Below, in pieces: positions 45,382-52,455 of a stretch of DNA of 64,000 bases (position 1 is the stretch's first letter; every line of letters starts with the position of its first letter). The translations under genes and the position numbers were made by a program. The notes under the pieces were generated by a model that made no database searches, was not told where the DNA came from, and was given only the letters and a program-made list of their open reading frames with translations. Origin of the DNA: a virus; IMG/VR virus record IMGVR_UViG_3300044949_002421, positions 1 through 64,000 of that record, one strand, 5' to 3'.

Positions 45382-45745
45382 AAACCTTTGTGATGTCTCC
45401 GGTGACAACCTGAGCGTCATCCAGCCACCATTCGCTGGATGTCAAAGCGTCCATCACCGGCTTGATTAAATTGTCCCTATCCGGACGAACCGGGGCGTAT
45501 TCCCTAGCCCCCTTCTTTTTGCCCTTGGGCCTAGCCAAAACAAAAGTCACATCGGCCTTGAGCGGTCCCTCCAGCGGGCTTGCGGGCGCAGACTTGTTTG
45601 CGGAAAAAACAAGATCCCGCATGTAAAGTTTGTAAGCGGAATTGCGAAATACCCTCACCCCACCCTTAGAAACAAATCTGAGGGTGCTTTGGATGCTCCT
45701 AGGGGCAACCGGTAGCGTGGCAACTATCCTGTTAGAACTCGCCAT
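45329..45745 (-). CDS. rusA: RusA-family Holliday junction resolvase
   Basis: 138 residues, close to RusA size. The conserved acidic core 'PDRDNLIKPVMDAL' (Asp89, Asp91, Asp99) and 'WWLDDAQVV' (Asp109, Asp110) is intact, and 'TFVLARPKGKKKGA' matches the preceding strand. It cuts four-way junctions during recombination or packaging. It overlaps the next leftward gene. Confidence 0.88.
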   Translation of the reverse strand: MASSNRIVATLPVAPRSIQSTLRFVSKGGVRVFRNSAYKLYMRDLVFSANKSAPASPLEGPLKADVTFVLARPKGKKKGAREYAPVRPDRDNLIKPVMDALTSSEWWLDDAQVVTGDITKVYGATGENPCIEIIVSKV

Positions 45746-45972
45746 GCTCCAATCAGCCTTGTTTTAAGGCTCCTCCGCAGGCCCTCGACTCCCACGACTA
45801 GGCCCTTTTCGGTGCTTTGAATGTCCAAAACACCCTCAAATGGTTTCGGCTCCACCAAAATCGGCCCGTATTGGCAAACGCAGTAAGTGACCACATTCCG
45901 CCAGAAGGCCTGTTGCTTGCGTTCCTCGGCTACCATAATGGCCGGATTCGTCTTTTGGGGTCTACTTGGCAT
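45724..45972 (-). CDS. hypothetical protein
   Basis: 82 residues. 'FWRNVVTYCVCQYGPILVEPKPFEGVLDIQSTEKGLVVGV' suggests a small beta-domain. It overlaps rusA by 22 nt. Unknown. Confidence 0.45.
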   Translation of the reverse strand: MPSRPQKTNPAIMVAEERKQQAFWRNVVTYCVCQYGPILVEPKPFEGVLDIQSTEKGLVVGVEGLRRSLKTRLIGAWRVLTG

Positions 45973-46177
45973 CTACGCCCCCAACTAGGCCCGCAATAAT
46001 CTCATCGCCAATTAGCTCGTCCCGCCGATCTGCAAGTGCATCACAATGATGCTGAAGAAGTTTCATCGCTAACTCAAAAGCTGGATGAACACCAAGCCCA
46101 TCTTCTTGCGCTATCGACTGACCACGAAATACCAAAAGAGCATCTACCAATTGTTCCGGTAACTCCATTTTTCTCAT
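45962..46177 (-). CDS. hypothetical helical protein
   Basis: 71 residues, helical, acidic (DALADRRDELIGDEIIAGL). It overlaps both neighbours. Unknown. Confidence 0.4.
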   Translation of the reverse strand: MRKMELPEQLVDALLVFRGQSIAQEDGLGVHPAFELAMKLLQHHCDALADRRDELIGDEIIAGLVGGVDAK

Positions 46178-46431
46178 GTGCCTTCCTTCTTTTTCTGGGC
46201 TATTCCTAGGCGTAGCCCTGCCTCTAACTGTTCAAACGACACAAAAAGGGCCCTAGCGCCCCGGTATTGCTGGAACCGGATCTCCCTAACCTCCGGGGTA
46301 ACAGCCGGGTCAAGACAGGCGTTCTCCATCTTGGAAAGCTCGGAAAGTTGCTTGGACAGATACCATCCAAATGGCTCGTAATCCCGAAGCCTCTCCACCA
46401 TCTCAAGCGACTGCTGGGGATCTTCGCTCAC
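46174..46431 (-). CDS. hypothetical protein
   Basis: 85 residues, charged and helical: 'SLEMVERLRDYEPFGWYLSKQLSELSKMENACLD'. ATGA overlaps at both ends. Unknown. Confidence 0.45.
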   Translation of the reverse strand: MSEDPQQSLEMVERLRDYEPFGWYLSKQLSELSKMENACLDPAVTPEVREIRFQQYRGARALFVSFEQLEAGLRLGIAQKKKEGT

Positions 46432-46682
46432 TTCTTTGCCTTCTGAAGGCCGGCCGTGTAGGTAATTGCCTTCTTCACGACGTAGCTGATGACTGCTTCC
46501 TTGTCTTTTTTTAGAAGCTCGAGCCCCGCCTTAAACAAGGCCTTGCCGGCCTTGCCGTCATAGTGAATATCGACAATCACGTACTTGGTCTTGTCCGGTA
46601 CGGATTTCCCAAATGTGATAGTTCCAAGGTGCGATGTTTTCTCGCCCTTCTTGGCTTTCCTGACGGCAAGGCCGCTCCTCAT
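46428..46682 (-). CDS. hypothetical protein
   Basis: 84 residues from the ATG overlapping the preceding stop (MRSGLAVRKAKK). 'TKYVIVDIHYDGKAGKALFKAGLELLKKDKEAV' gives a strand then helix. Basic ends. Unknown. Confidence 0.5.
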   Translation of the reverse strand: MRSGLAVRKAKKGEKTSHLGTITFGKSVPDKTKYVIVDIHYDGKAGKALFKAGLELLKKDKEAVISYVVKKAITYTAGLQKAKK

Positions 46683-46954
46683 CAGCAGTCCCACTTCCTG
46701 AGGCTTTTATTGATTCGGCTGTCCGGATCGCTGGCCGTCTTTGAGGAGGTGTTCTTGCGCTTCATCCCCTCCATTCGGGCGCAGAAAGACCGCCGGCGAG
46801 ACGCCGACTTGGGAGAGCGGGATGCCTCCTCCCTGCTGACCGGAGCCTTGAGGTTCCCGCCCGTGGCCCGATTGTAGCTACGGCGTCCGGCCTGATTAAG
46901 ACCGCCCTCGGGGTTTTTACCCTCCTTCCTCTGCCAAGCTGGGCTACTCCCCAT
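46682..46954 (-). CDS. DUF6321-like phage protein
   Basis: 90 residues from the ATG at 46954. 'AWQRKEGKNPEGGLNQAGRRSYN', 'LKAPVSREE', 'RRSFCARMEGMKRKNTSSKTASDPDSRINKSLRKWDC' is the recognised pattern of a small conserved phage protein (I recall it as DUF6321). It is very basic. The family has no known function. It often follows the small basic gene now at 46944, as here. Confidence 0.75.
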   Translation of the reverse strand: MGSSPAWQRKEGKNPEGGLNQAGRRSYNRATGGNLKAPVSREEASRSPKSASRRRSFCARMEGMKRKNTSSKTASDPDSRINKSLRKWDC

Positions 46955-47114
46955 ACATGCTCCTTGCGTTGATCTTCTTGGCCGTCTTCTTGGATTTACG
47001 GAAAGCCTCGGCGGTGGGCGCACCCTCCGACCCTGACTTCCTCATCTTCTCGCCCGAGCCGGCCTTGATTCTGGCCCTCTTGCGATGAATGTTGGCGTAT
47101 AGTCCGTCTTTCAT
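46944..47114 (-). CDS. small basic conserved phage protein
   Basis: 56 residues beginning MKDGLYANIHRKRARIKAGS. The form 'MKDGLYANIH.KR.RI..GSGEKMRK.GS.GAPTA.AF' is familiar from other phages, where it neighbours the DUF6321-like gene. It is too short for the usual length cut-off. Probably nucleic-acid binding, given 20-odd Lys/Arg; the role is unknown. Confidence 0.7.
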   Translation of the reverse strand: MKDGLYANIHRKRARIKAGSGEKMRKSGSEGAPTAEAFRKSKKTAKKINARSMYGE

Positions 47115-47254
47115 TCTTGATACCCCTTTCTGATGTTTTTCTTGGTTGCCTTCTTCTTTGTAGGCTTCTTGATGAGCTTTGGCTCCATGTCCTCTCGGAT
47201 CTTGGGGGTATTGCTCACCATCTCGCCCTTGCTGATGAACGCCTGCTGGCTCAT
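47111..47254 (-). CDS. small lysine-rich protein
   Basis: 47 residues (MSQQAFISKGEMVSNT..), ending in a Lys-rich tail (KKPTKKKATKKNIRKG). ATGA overlaps at both ends support it. Probably nucleic-acid binding. Confidence 0.6.
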   Translation of the reverse strand: MSQQAFISKGEMVSNTPKIREDMEPKLIKKPTKKKATKKNIRKGYQE

Positions 47255-47832
47255 TCGTATTCCTCCCAGTTGAATGCCCCGATCACCTTTTTCATGTTTT
47301 CGGCGAATAGCCTGTTGCTCTTGATGAGTTTCGGAACCCGCCTCACGGCATGAAGGACGGTCCCGTGGTCTTTGTTGAAGACTTGGCCAATGTCGATCAG
47401 CGTCATTTGCAGTTTTTCACGCATGACGTACATCGCCGCCATTCTCGCAAAGGCGATATGGTTCGGGCGTTCCGGTCCAAGCAGTTTATCGACCGGAATC
47501 CCAAACGCGCTTGAGGTGGCCATGATGACGTGCTTCCCCTCGATTGCGCCCGGCTTGTTGAGCAGCCCCATCTTGTGAAGGGCCCCAACCTCCATCGCTA
47601 GGCGAAGGGTTACATCCCTATATGAGGCCATCTCCATCCTCATCGCCTGAACATCCGAAACCGCCTGTCTTATCTGGGAGATAATCCCCTCCAAACGGGC
47701 AACCTCGGAATTGGCCAGCGGATCCAGAATCCGGCTTGCGTTCTTCTCCAAGAAATCGCCCAGCATAGGGTTAGAGTCAAAATTGACCGCCCTGAGCGAG
47801 TTCACGCTTACATCAACTGCACCTGATTTCAT
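47251..47832 (-). CDS. DnaA domain IV-like protein without ATPase
   Basis: 193 residues. Residues 105-180 match the C-terminal DNA-binding domain of DnaA: 'FGIPVDKLLGPERPNHIAFARMAAMYVMREKLQMTLIDIGQVFNKDHGTVLHAVRRV', including the K-D-H-G-T-V-L-H-A signature (Lys154-Ala162). The N-terminal 100 residues are helical (coiled coil near 44-70). There is no AAA+ domain. It could recognise DnaA-box-like sites and either recruit or block the host DnaA. AAGGAGA precedes the ATG by 5 nt. Confidence 0.82.
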   Translation of the reverse strand: MKSGAVDVSVNSLRAVNFDSNPMLGDFLEKNASRILDPLANSEVARLEGIISQIRQAVSDVQAMRMEMASYRDVTLRLAMEVGALHKMGLLNKPGAIEGKHVIMATSSAFGIPVDKLLGPERPNHIAFARMAAMYVMREKLQMTLIDIGQVFNKDHGTVLHAVRRVPKLIKSNRLFAENMKKVIGAFNWEEYE

Positions 47833-48326
47833 TGTTTCTCCTTGTCCAGCCTTTCCTGTTTTTTGCGATCCAAGAGCGCTTCAAGGCTGTGAAGCGGCCT
47901 CAGATGTCTATGCGGAACGAAGTAACAAATCGGCTCCTTGGAGTATTTGAACTGCTCGACTTGTCCTTCTGATGCATAAATCCATCCCTTGACCTCGTAG
48001 TCCGGGCATTTGCCCGCCACCGACACCACGATCCCGCTGTCATCGGGGCGTACTTTTACGTCCTCCCTGCTTGACCAACGGACCTCAAGGTTCGTGTCGG
48101 AAATGTCGGGTGAATGAAAGGTGTTCACCCCAAAGCCCCAGTAAATACCAAGGGCCTTCGAAACGGCCAACTCGGCGTGGGCCGACTCAATATGGAAGCC
48201 CCACAACTCCCCAGTCACCCGCTCTGGGAACCTAGGCTCGCGATGGCGAAAGTTGGCCTCGGCATTCCTTCGCATCCCGATGTAGCCGGCGACCAGCACC
48301 TCGTTGGCGTTGAGCTTCACTTGCAT
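47829..48326 (-). CDS. PD-(D/E)XK-like phage protein
   Basis: 165 residues. 'FHIESAHAELAVSKALGIYWGF', then 'FHSPDISDTNLEVRWSSREDVKVRPDDSGIVVSVAGKCPDYEVKGWI', has the layout of small nuclease-fold phage proteins: Glu in a helix, Asp, then E-V-R in place of E-x-K. The usual Lys is replaced by Arg, so activity is uncertain. It overlaps the exonuclease gene. Confidence 0.55.
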   Translation of the reverse strand: MQVKLNANEVLVAGYIGMRRNAEANFRHREPRFPERVTGELWGFHIESAHAELAVSKALGIYWGFGVNTFHSPDISDTNLEVRWSSREDVKVRPDDSGIVVSVAGKCPDYEVKGWIYASEGQVEQFKYSKEPICYFVPHRHLRPLHSLEALLDRKKQERLDKEKQ

Positions 48327-49384
48327 CGCATCAGCCTTTCGAACTCGCGCTTCTCGATAAGCTCACCCAGCAGGGCATCCACCCGCTTGACGGCCTCGGC
48401 CTTGGAGCAGTCGTGCTTCTTCTGGATGGCCTTTTCTGCCTCAGTTAGGGAGATGCTTGCCACCTTGAGTGCCCCATCCGTTCCAAGCTCCTCGGCAAGC
48501 CTTTCAAGAGCCTCGGCATCATCGGCAACTTGCCGGCGTTTAACCGACTGAAGCTTCCAACCTTTGACCTCGCCCCCGTCAGAGAGGATCTCCCGAGCCC
48601 TCGACCGGACAGCCTCAATGACCGCCTCGGCCACCATGCACCCCTCCAAAAGCTTCGGTAGGTCCTGCGGGTTGATGAGGTCTCTTGCCTCAGGCTTGAT
48701 CTCGGCCAAGGCCATCGTCTGGCTGGCCGCCTCAGGGCAAATGCCAACCGCCCTGCAATATTGGCATTGAGGGCCAGAAACCCTCGTGTCGATCTGGGTC
48801 TCCAGCTTTTGAAGCTCGTTCTTAAGCCTCTCGGACTCCATGCGAAGAGCGGACTCGGAGAGCTTCTCGATCACCACCGACTTGCCCGGCTGAAGGATGG
48901 TCACATAGGCCGTCTTGACCTTGAATTCCTCAGCGGAAAGCACCGCCAAGGCCCGAAGCTGGGGATTCTCGGTGGAGTCGACCTCGACATATCCGGTCTT
49001 GTAGTCGATGACCAGAATCGTCTCGTCGTTGGAATAGACCACATCGGGCTTACCGGTCATCTTGACCTCGGAACCCTCGGCAAATCCAAGCCTTTGCTCC
49101 TTGAGAACAAGCGGCTTGCCCTCGTAGCCGATGTCCTCCTTCCATTGGCGCAGGGCCAACTTCTCAAGCTCGACCAACTTCTCCGCTATATCCAAGTCGT
49201 CGGGAGAAAGACCCGACAAGTCGCCACGATAAAGCGCATCATGGATTCGGTTGCCTTTTAGCAGGGCCTCGGTGGGCTCCTGTTCGGGCGCAAGCTTTTC
49301 AAGGGCATGCGACCCCGGACATTTGCTCCACCGCTCCCGCTTCGAGGCAGAGGGCAATCCCTTGCGATCATCAGCGACAATCAC
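48317..49384 (-). CDS. RecB/Cas4-type PD-(D/E)XK exonuclease
   Basis: 355 residues, GTG start overlapping the preceding stop. 'KMTGKPDVVYSNDETILVIDYKTGY' is the nuclease core (Asp, then D-x-K), and 'GPQCQYCRAVGICPEAAS' a cysteine cluster that may hold a metal or Fe-S site. The N-terminal 'SASKRERWSKCPGSHALEKL' is the family opening (DUF2800/PDDEXK_1 type). It likely provides 5' or 3' resection for recombination with the annealing protein two genes upstream. Confidence 0.82.
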   Translation of the reverse strand: MIVADDRKGLPSASKRERWSKCPGSHALEKLAPEQEPTEALLKGNRIHDALYRGDLSGLSPDDLDIAEKLVELEKLALRQWKEDIGYEGKPLVLKEQRLGFAEGSEVKMTGKPDVVYSNDETILVIDYKTGYVEVDSTENPQLRALAVLSAEEFKVKTAYVTILQPGKSVVIEKLSESALRMESERLKNELQKLETQIDTRVSGPQCQYCRAVGICPEAASQTMALAEIKPEARDLINPQDLPKLLEGCMVAEAVIEAVRSRAREILSDGGEVKGWKLQSVKRRQVADDAEALERLAEELGTDGALKVASISLTEAEKAIQKKHDCSKAEAVKRVDALLGELIEKREFERLMRCK

Positions 49385-49599
49385 TTCTCCGACTCCTCTT
49401 TGGGCTTTAGCTTCTCAAGCTCCCGAATTTGCTGTTCGGTCGCATCCGACACCCACTCGGAGGGAACGCAGAAGATTCTCCGCATATCCTCACCGCATAG
49501 GTGAACGACTTTTTCCTCGATCTCCCGATTGCCCACCCAAACAAAGTGAAGGCCTTCGGGTCCATTTATGCTCAATGGTTTTTTGTCTTGCTCAGCCAT
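49381..49599 (-). CDS. hypothetical protein
   Basis: 72 residues. Start at 49599 chosen because AAGGAGA lies 5 nt upstream; the longer frame has no such site. 'LHFVWVGNREIEEKVVHLC' then a charged coiled C-terminus. Unknown. Confidence 0.5.
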   Translation of the reverse strand: MAEQDKKPLSINGPEGLHFVWVGNREIEEKVVHLCGEDMRRIFCVPSEWVSDATEQQIRELEKLKPKEESEK

Positions 49600-49744
49600 G
49601 CATCTCCTTCCTGACCCTGTCCCAGAGCCAGAGCATGAATGAAACGACAAACACCAAGCCGGTGATCCCCGCCCCGACAAACAGGGCGTAGCCAACAATA
49701 GTGAATGCCGTCTCGCTCAACATTTTTACGAATTCCCAGCTCAT
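49592..49744 (-). CDS. small membrane protein
   Basis: 50 residues, not long enough for most gene finders. One strong membrane span (ETAFTIVGYALFVGAGITGLVFVVSFMLWLW) and a basic C-terminus. It overlaps the stop of the annealing-protein gene by one ATGA. A holin-like or regulator role cannot be told. Confidence 0.6.
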   Translation of the reverse strand: MSWEFVKMLSETAFTIVGYALFVGAGITGLVFVVSFMLWLWDRVRKEMHG

Positions 49745-50568
49745 CAGAACGGCACGTTGTCCAGCGTCTCGGGAGCAGTCTCAAGAAGCCGGCGGATGAT
49801 CTTGTTTCTGGCGATGTCGTTGGGGAACGGCTTGCCGTTCTTGCCCAGCTTGAGCTCCTGCCCCTCCAGCCAATGAAGGTACTTGCGACCCTCATCCTGA
49901 CGGGCGATCTGGCGAAGCGTCTGGCCCTTGTATTTGCCAAACGGAAGCACCATGTCCTCGACAGGGGCGTTAGGATCCACCGCCTGCATCGTTTGCCGAT
50001 TTTTTTCGGCAACTGCCGTGCCCTCGGTCTCGATCAGGGCTTGGCGGATTTCCTTGGCCTCCACCGGATCGGGCTGAACCTCGACGATGCGACCACGGGC
50101 CTCGTGATCCTTGAACCCGCCATCGGGGACTTCCTCCGCCGGCGTCGCGGAAAGATCGGAAACCCCCATCAAGGGAACCACCGAGGCCAATGCGGAGCGA
50201 ACCACCTTGGACAAGGCCCTTGTCTGAGCCATCGACCGGATGGCATACGCAGGGGCGTTCTTCCAGCGTGGCTCGTCACGACCGCAGAATCCCTCTGCCT
50301 TCGCAACAACTACGCCGGTATCGGCCTTCCGCAGTTCCGCCGTGGCCACATAGCCGTCCCCCTCGGGACGAACCTCGGCCACTCCGGGGATGAATCCCGC
50401 CGCGTTGGCGAGCATGCCCCAGCCCTCAACCTTGATGTAACGCTTCCCCTGAATGGAGATCGTCTGGTCGAGGACGTTGTCTTTCACCACATGCGCCAAG
50501 GTCCGTAGCCCGTGGTGAAGGGCTGACGAATCTATGAGTTGATTTGTCGTGTTGGTTGGTTGTGTCAT
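49744..50568 (-). CDS. candidate single-strand annealing protein with DUF3820-like tail
   Basis: 274 residues from ATG 50568 (MTQPTNTTNQ); 22 residues more are open upstream. 'KVEGWGMLANAAGFIPGV', 'GYVATAELRKADTGVVVAKAEGFCGRDEPRW' and 'AYAIRSMAQTRALSKVVRSAL' resemble the core of phage recombination proteins of the RecT/Erf-like classes, though the exact family is not certain. Residues 210-265 ('LPFGKYKGQTLRQIARQDEGRKYLHWLEGQE') match DUF3820. Neighbouring exonuclease and RusA genes fit a phage recombination module. Confidence 0.6.
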   Translation of the reverse strand: MTQPTNTTNQLIDSSALHHGLRTLAHVVKDNVLDQTISIQGKRYIKVEGWGMLANAAGFIPGVAEVRPEGDGYVATAELRKADTGVVVAKAEGFCGRDEPRWKNAPAYAIRSMAQTRALSKVVRSALASVVPLMGVSDLSATPAEEVPDGGFKDHEARGRIVEVQPDPVEAKEIRQALIETEGTAVAEKNRQTMQAVDPNAPVEDMVLPFGKYKGQTLRQIARQDEGRKYLHWLEGQELKLGKNGKPFPNDIARNKIIRRLLETAPETLDNVPF

Positions 50569-50840
50569 AAGCCGTTCCCGCTCTTGCATTCCTTTTCCAG
50601 CGGTGCGGAGCGATAACGCCCCCGAAAGCGACAATTCAAAAAGTCATCAAAATGACTGAGCGCACACATGATCTGGCGGGCGTCATTCCCGCTGAAGTGA
50701 ACAAAATCGGTCTTGCGAAGACCACGAATTAGGAAATGCCTAATCCAGTCCCATTGATAATCCTTGGGAAACGGAACTGCTTTTGTTTTTTTGCGAAGCC
50801 TAGCGTCTAGCTTCGATAATCCCTTTTGGCTGATTGCTTG
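50565..50840 (-). CDS. open frame without a standard start codon
   Basis: The frame is open for 91 codons and its stop overlaps the ATG of the next gene (TTATGA), the layout used throughout this operon. The product 'VPFPKDYQWDWIRHFLIRGLRKTDFVHFSGNDARQIMCALSHFDDFLNCRF' looks like real protein. Yet no ATG, GTG or TTG occurs before the ATG at 50669, which would leave only 34 residues. Either it starts at ATT/ATC, or a frameshift broke it. The reading frame is closed by TAG at 50841-50843. Confidence 0.45.
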   Translation of the reverse strand, partial: QAISQKGLSKLDARLRKKTKAVPFPKDYQWDWIRHFLIRGLRKTDFVHFSGNDARQIMCALSHFDDFLNCRFRGRYRSAPLEKECKSGNGL

Positions 50841-50875
50841 CTATGCGAAGCGATAATTTTTGCGTGTTCGAATAT

Positions 50876-51457
50876 TTATTGTGCGACAAACTTATCGCTT
50901 GGCACAACATCACCGGACACGTTTACAGCTTTACGCATCCTCCATCGTGCGAGTGCCGCAAGCCGAGCGGAGACACGCTTTTTCGGTGATGATTTTCTGC
51001 CCCCGAGACTCCCGAGGTATTGCATCCTTTTTCGTACAGCGGCTTCAACGTCGGGCACACTATTTTTAGTGCCTAGTTGTGTCAACACAAAATTTTTTAC
51101 TCTCTTCTTTGCCGCCTCACGGCGGGTAGTTTTGGGGTCATTTTGGGGCTTGGAATTGCAGGCTCGTTTACATTCCAGACAGCAGGCCCTACAGCCCCGC
51201 CATCGCTCCTCGTCAGCCAGAAGGTTCTCGGGGTCGCATAGATAGACATTCTTGCCATTGATCGACCTGATCCTCACAAAAGTCGTCATATAGTCCGGCA
51301 AAGGGTTTTTAGGCTCAAATTCGCCCGCCAAGAGCAGCTGACCGTCCGGGTCCATGGGTCGTGTGTCTACGGATAGGTTCCCAAGCACAACTACACTTGT
51401 TCCTACCCCTAAAGGGACATGCGGAAATCTTTTCTGTTTCGGGCAATAAGTTCGCAT
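50876..51457 (-). CDS. hypothetical basic Cys-containing protein
   Basis: 193 residues from ATG 51457; Met at 51355 (MDPDGQLLLAG) is another likely start. 'NVYLCDPENLLADEERWRGCRACCLECKRACNSK' is a cysteine cluster; 'GGRKSSPKKRVSARLAALARWRMRKA' is a basic C-terminus of a kind common in phage early proteins. A weak copy of the A-box/TAATT signal (AAAAAC, TAGTT 9 nt after the C) precedes the start, but with the wrong spacing to the in-frame ATG. Confidence 0.5.
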   Translation of the reverse strand: MRTYCPKQKRFPHVPLGVGTSVVVLGNLSVDTRPMDPDGQLLLAGEFEPKNPLPDYMTTFVRIRSINGKNVYLCDPENLLADEERWRGCRACCLECKRACNSKPQNDPKTTRREAAKKRVKNFVLTQLGTKNSVPDVEAAVRKRMQYLGSLGGRKSSPKKRVSARLAALARWRMRKAVNVSGDVVPSDKFVAQ

Positions 51458-51505
51458 CCATATGCAACTACACTCTGTGTTTTTACACCCAGACCTCACA
51501 AGCAA

Positions 51506-51718
51506 TCGGTTGTAGGGATTTACTTAAAAACCCAATTAACGCTACCGGCTCCGCTTCGAAAGTTTGGGGTATTCATAAATTAGCCCAATTTGATTAGTGG
51601 TAAAAAAAACAAAACCCCACCAATTTTGTCAATTTTAAAATATCATAAACCATTGATATTTAGGTGTTAAACACCAATTATATCCTTCTTTAGATGCATT
51701 TATAGGGCATACACGCTT
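51506..51718. other. AT-rich divergent control region
   Basis: Separates the leftward operon from the rightward early genes. Contains the promoter/operator below, a T-run and A-run at 51601-51609, and no gene. Confidence 0.6.
51638..51682 (+). promoter_or_regulatory. promoter with operator palindromes
   Basis: AAATATCA (51638-51645) and TGATATTT (51654-51661) form a perfect inverted repeat. GGTGTT (51663-51668), one A, and AACACC (51670-51675) form a second. A possible promoter is TTGATA (51653-51658), 17-nt spacer, AATTAT (51676-51681), reading rightward. The second palindrome lies inside its spacer, so a repressor there would block the gene at 51719, possibly its own product. Confidence 0.55.
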
Positions 51719-51958
51719 ATGCCCAATCAACGCCATAAGCATAAGGTCTTTCTGGGGCTATGGGTCCGCAAGGGACTCAGGGCTTGGCTCGTTATTGAGG
51801 CCCGCAGGGCCAAAGAAACCCTGACAGGCCTTGTTGAGCGACTTATCAGTTCAGCCCGGGCTCAAGCATCTGCCGGCGACGGGCGGTATCCTTCAGCACG
51901 GAAAACTCCCTCGAAACGGCCATCTTCGCCAAAGAAACCTTCCCGCCGATACCGGTAA
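51719..51958 (+). CDS. ribbon-helix-helix-like regulator
   Basis: 79 residues. 'HKVFLGLWVRKGLRAWLVIEARRAKETLTGLVERLISSA' reads as a strand followed by two helices, like small Arc/CopG repressors. The C-terminal 30 residues are Ser/Pro/Arg-rich and lie over the 3' end of the leftward gene at 51846, so they may be partly disordered. It is the first rightward gene after the operator pair and may be an autorepressor. It lacks the A-box/TAATT signal. Confidence 0.5.
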   Translation: MPNQRHKHKVFLGLWVRKGLRAWLVIEARRAKETLTGLVERLISSARAQASAGDGRYPSARKTPSKRPSSPKKPSRRYR

Positions 51959-52328
51959 GCAGCTCGTCCAAGCTGTCAGCCGACCCCCTTAGTTGCCACT
52001 CCAGCCCGTGTCCGGGCGCATTCTTTAGCTTCTTAAACTCAAAGCGGGGCCGCACAGAGAATCCCCAAGCCCTGTAAAGACTCGTGGCCGGCTGGCATCG
52101 GCACCAGAGGTATCCGTGGGCACAATAGCCTCCCCCGCCCAAGGAGCCGTTGCGGTAGAAGCGGAGCAAGGCCACCCACTCTTGGGCCTCATCCTCCCCT
52201 CCCCGCATGCTCACCCAGCACCCCATAAAATCCGAGGCATCCAGCCCAAGGATCTGCTTGTAGGTGTGGGGATGGTTCTTCTTCATCTTCCGGACGTCGA
52301 TTGAGGTTTCAAAAAGGAACATAGGCAT
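51846..52328 (-). CDS. hypothetical protein (leftward early gene)
   Basis: 160 residues from ATG 52328 (MPMFLFETSI), chosen because the start signal lies upstream at the right distance; the frame is open 23 codons further. Gly/Arg/Trp-rich middle ('RFYRNGSLGGGGYCAHGYLWCRCQ'), three close cysteines, charged helical C-terminus. Its 3' end overlaps the rightward gene at 51719. Unknown. Confidence 0.55.
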   Translation of the reverse strand: MPMFLFETSIDVRKMKKNHPHTYKQILGLDASDFMGCWVSMRGGEDEAQEWVALLRFYRNGSLGGGGYCAHGYLWCRCQPATSLYRAWGFSVRPRFEFKKLKNAPGHGLEWQLRGSADSLDELLTGIGGKVSLAKMAVSREFSVLKDTARRRQMLEPGLN

Positions 52329-52352
52329 ACGGCAAATACCCGCCGTGTTTTT
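52329..52352 (-). promoter_or_regulatory. A-box/TATTT start signal, leftward
   Basis: Read on the minus strand: AAAAACACGGCGGG followed by TATTT. C-to-T distance 9, T-to-ATG 10. The first 16 nt are identical to the copy at 1635-1650. Only member on this strand and the only one with TATTT rather than TAATT. Confidence 0.75.
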
Positions 52353-52430
52353 AAGCGCAAGCCTTTGTGGTGATTTATTAAAATAATCCTTGCCCACCCC
52401 ACCGCCTCACGTAGCCGGATGGAGGTGAGC

Positions 52431-52455
52431 AAAAAACAACGCGGGTAATTGGGTT
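52431..52455 (+). promoter_or_regulatory. A-box/TAATT start signal (4)
   Basis: AAAAAAC (C at 52437), TAATT at 52446, ATG 52456. Back to back with the leftward copy, 80 bp apart. Confidence 0.85.

Noticed and set aside
49705-50508. 267-residue plus-strand frame
   Set aside because: Shadow of the annealing-protein gene on the minus strand; no start context.
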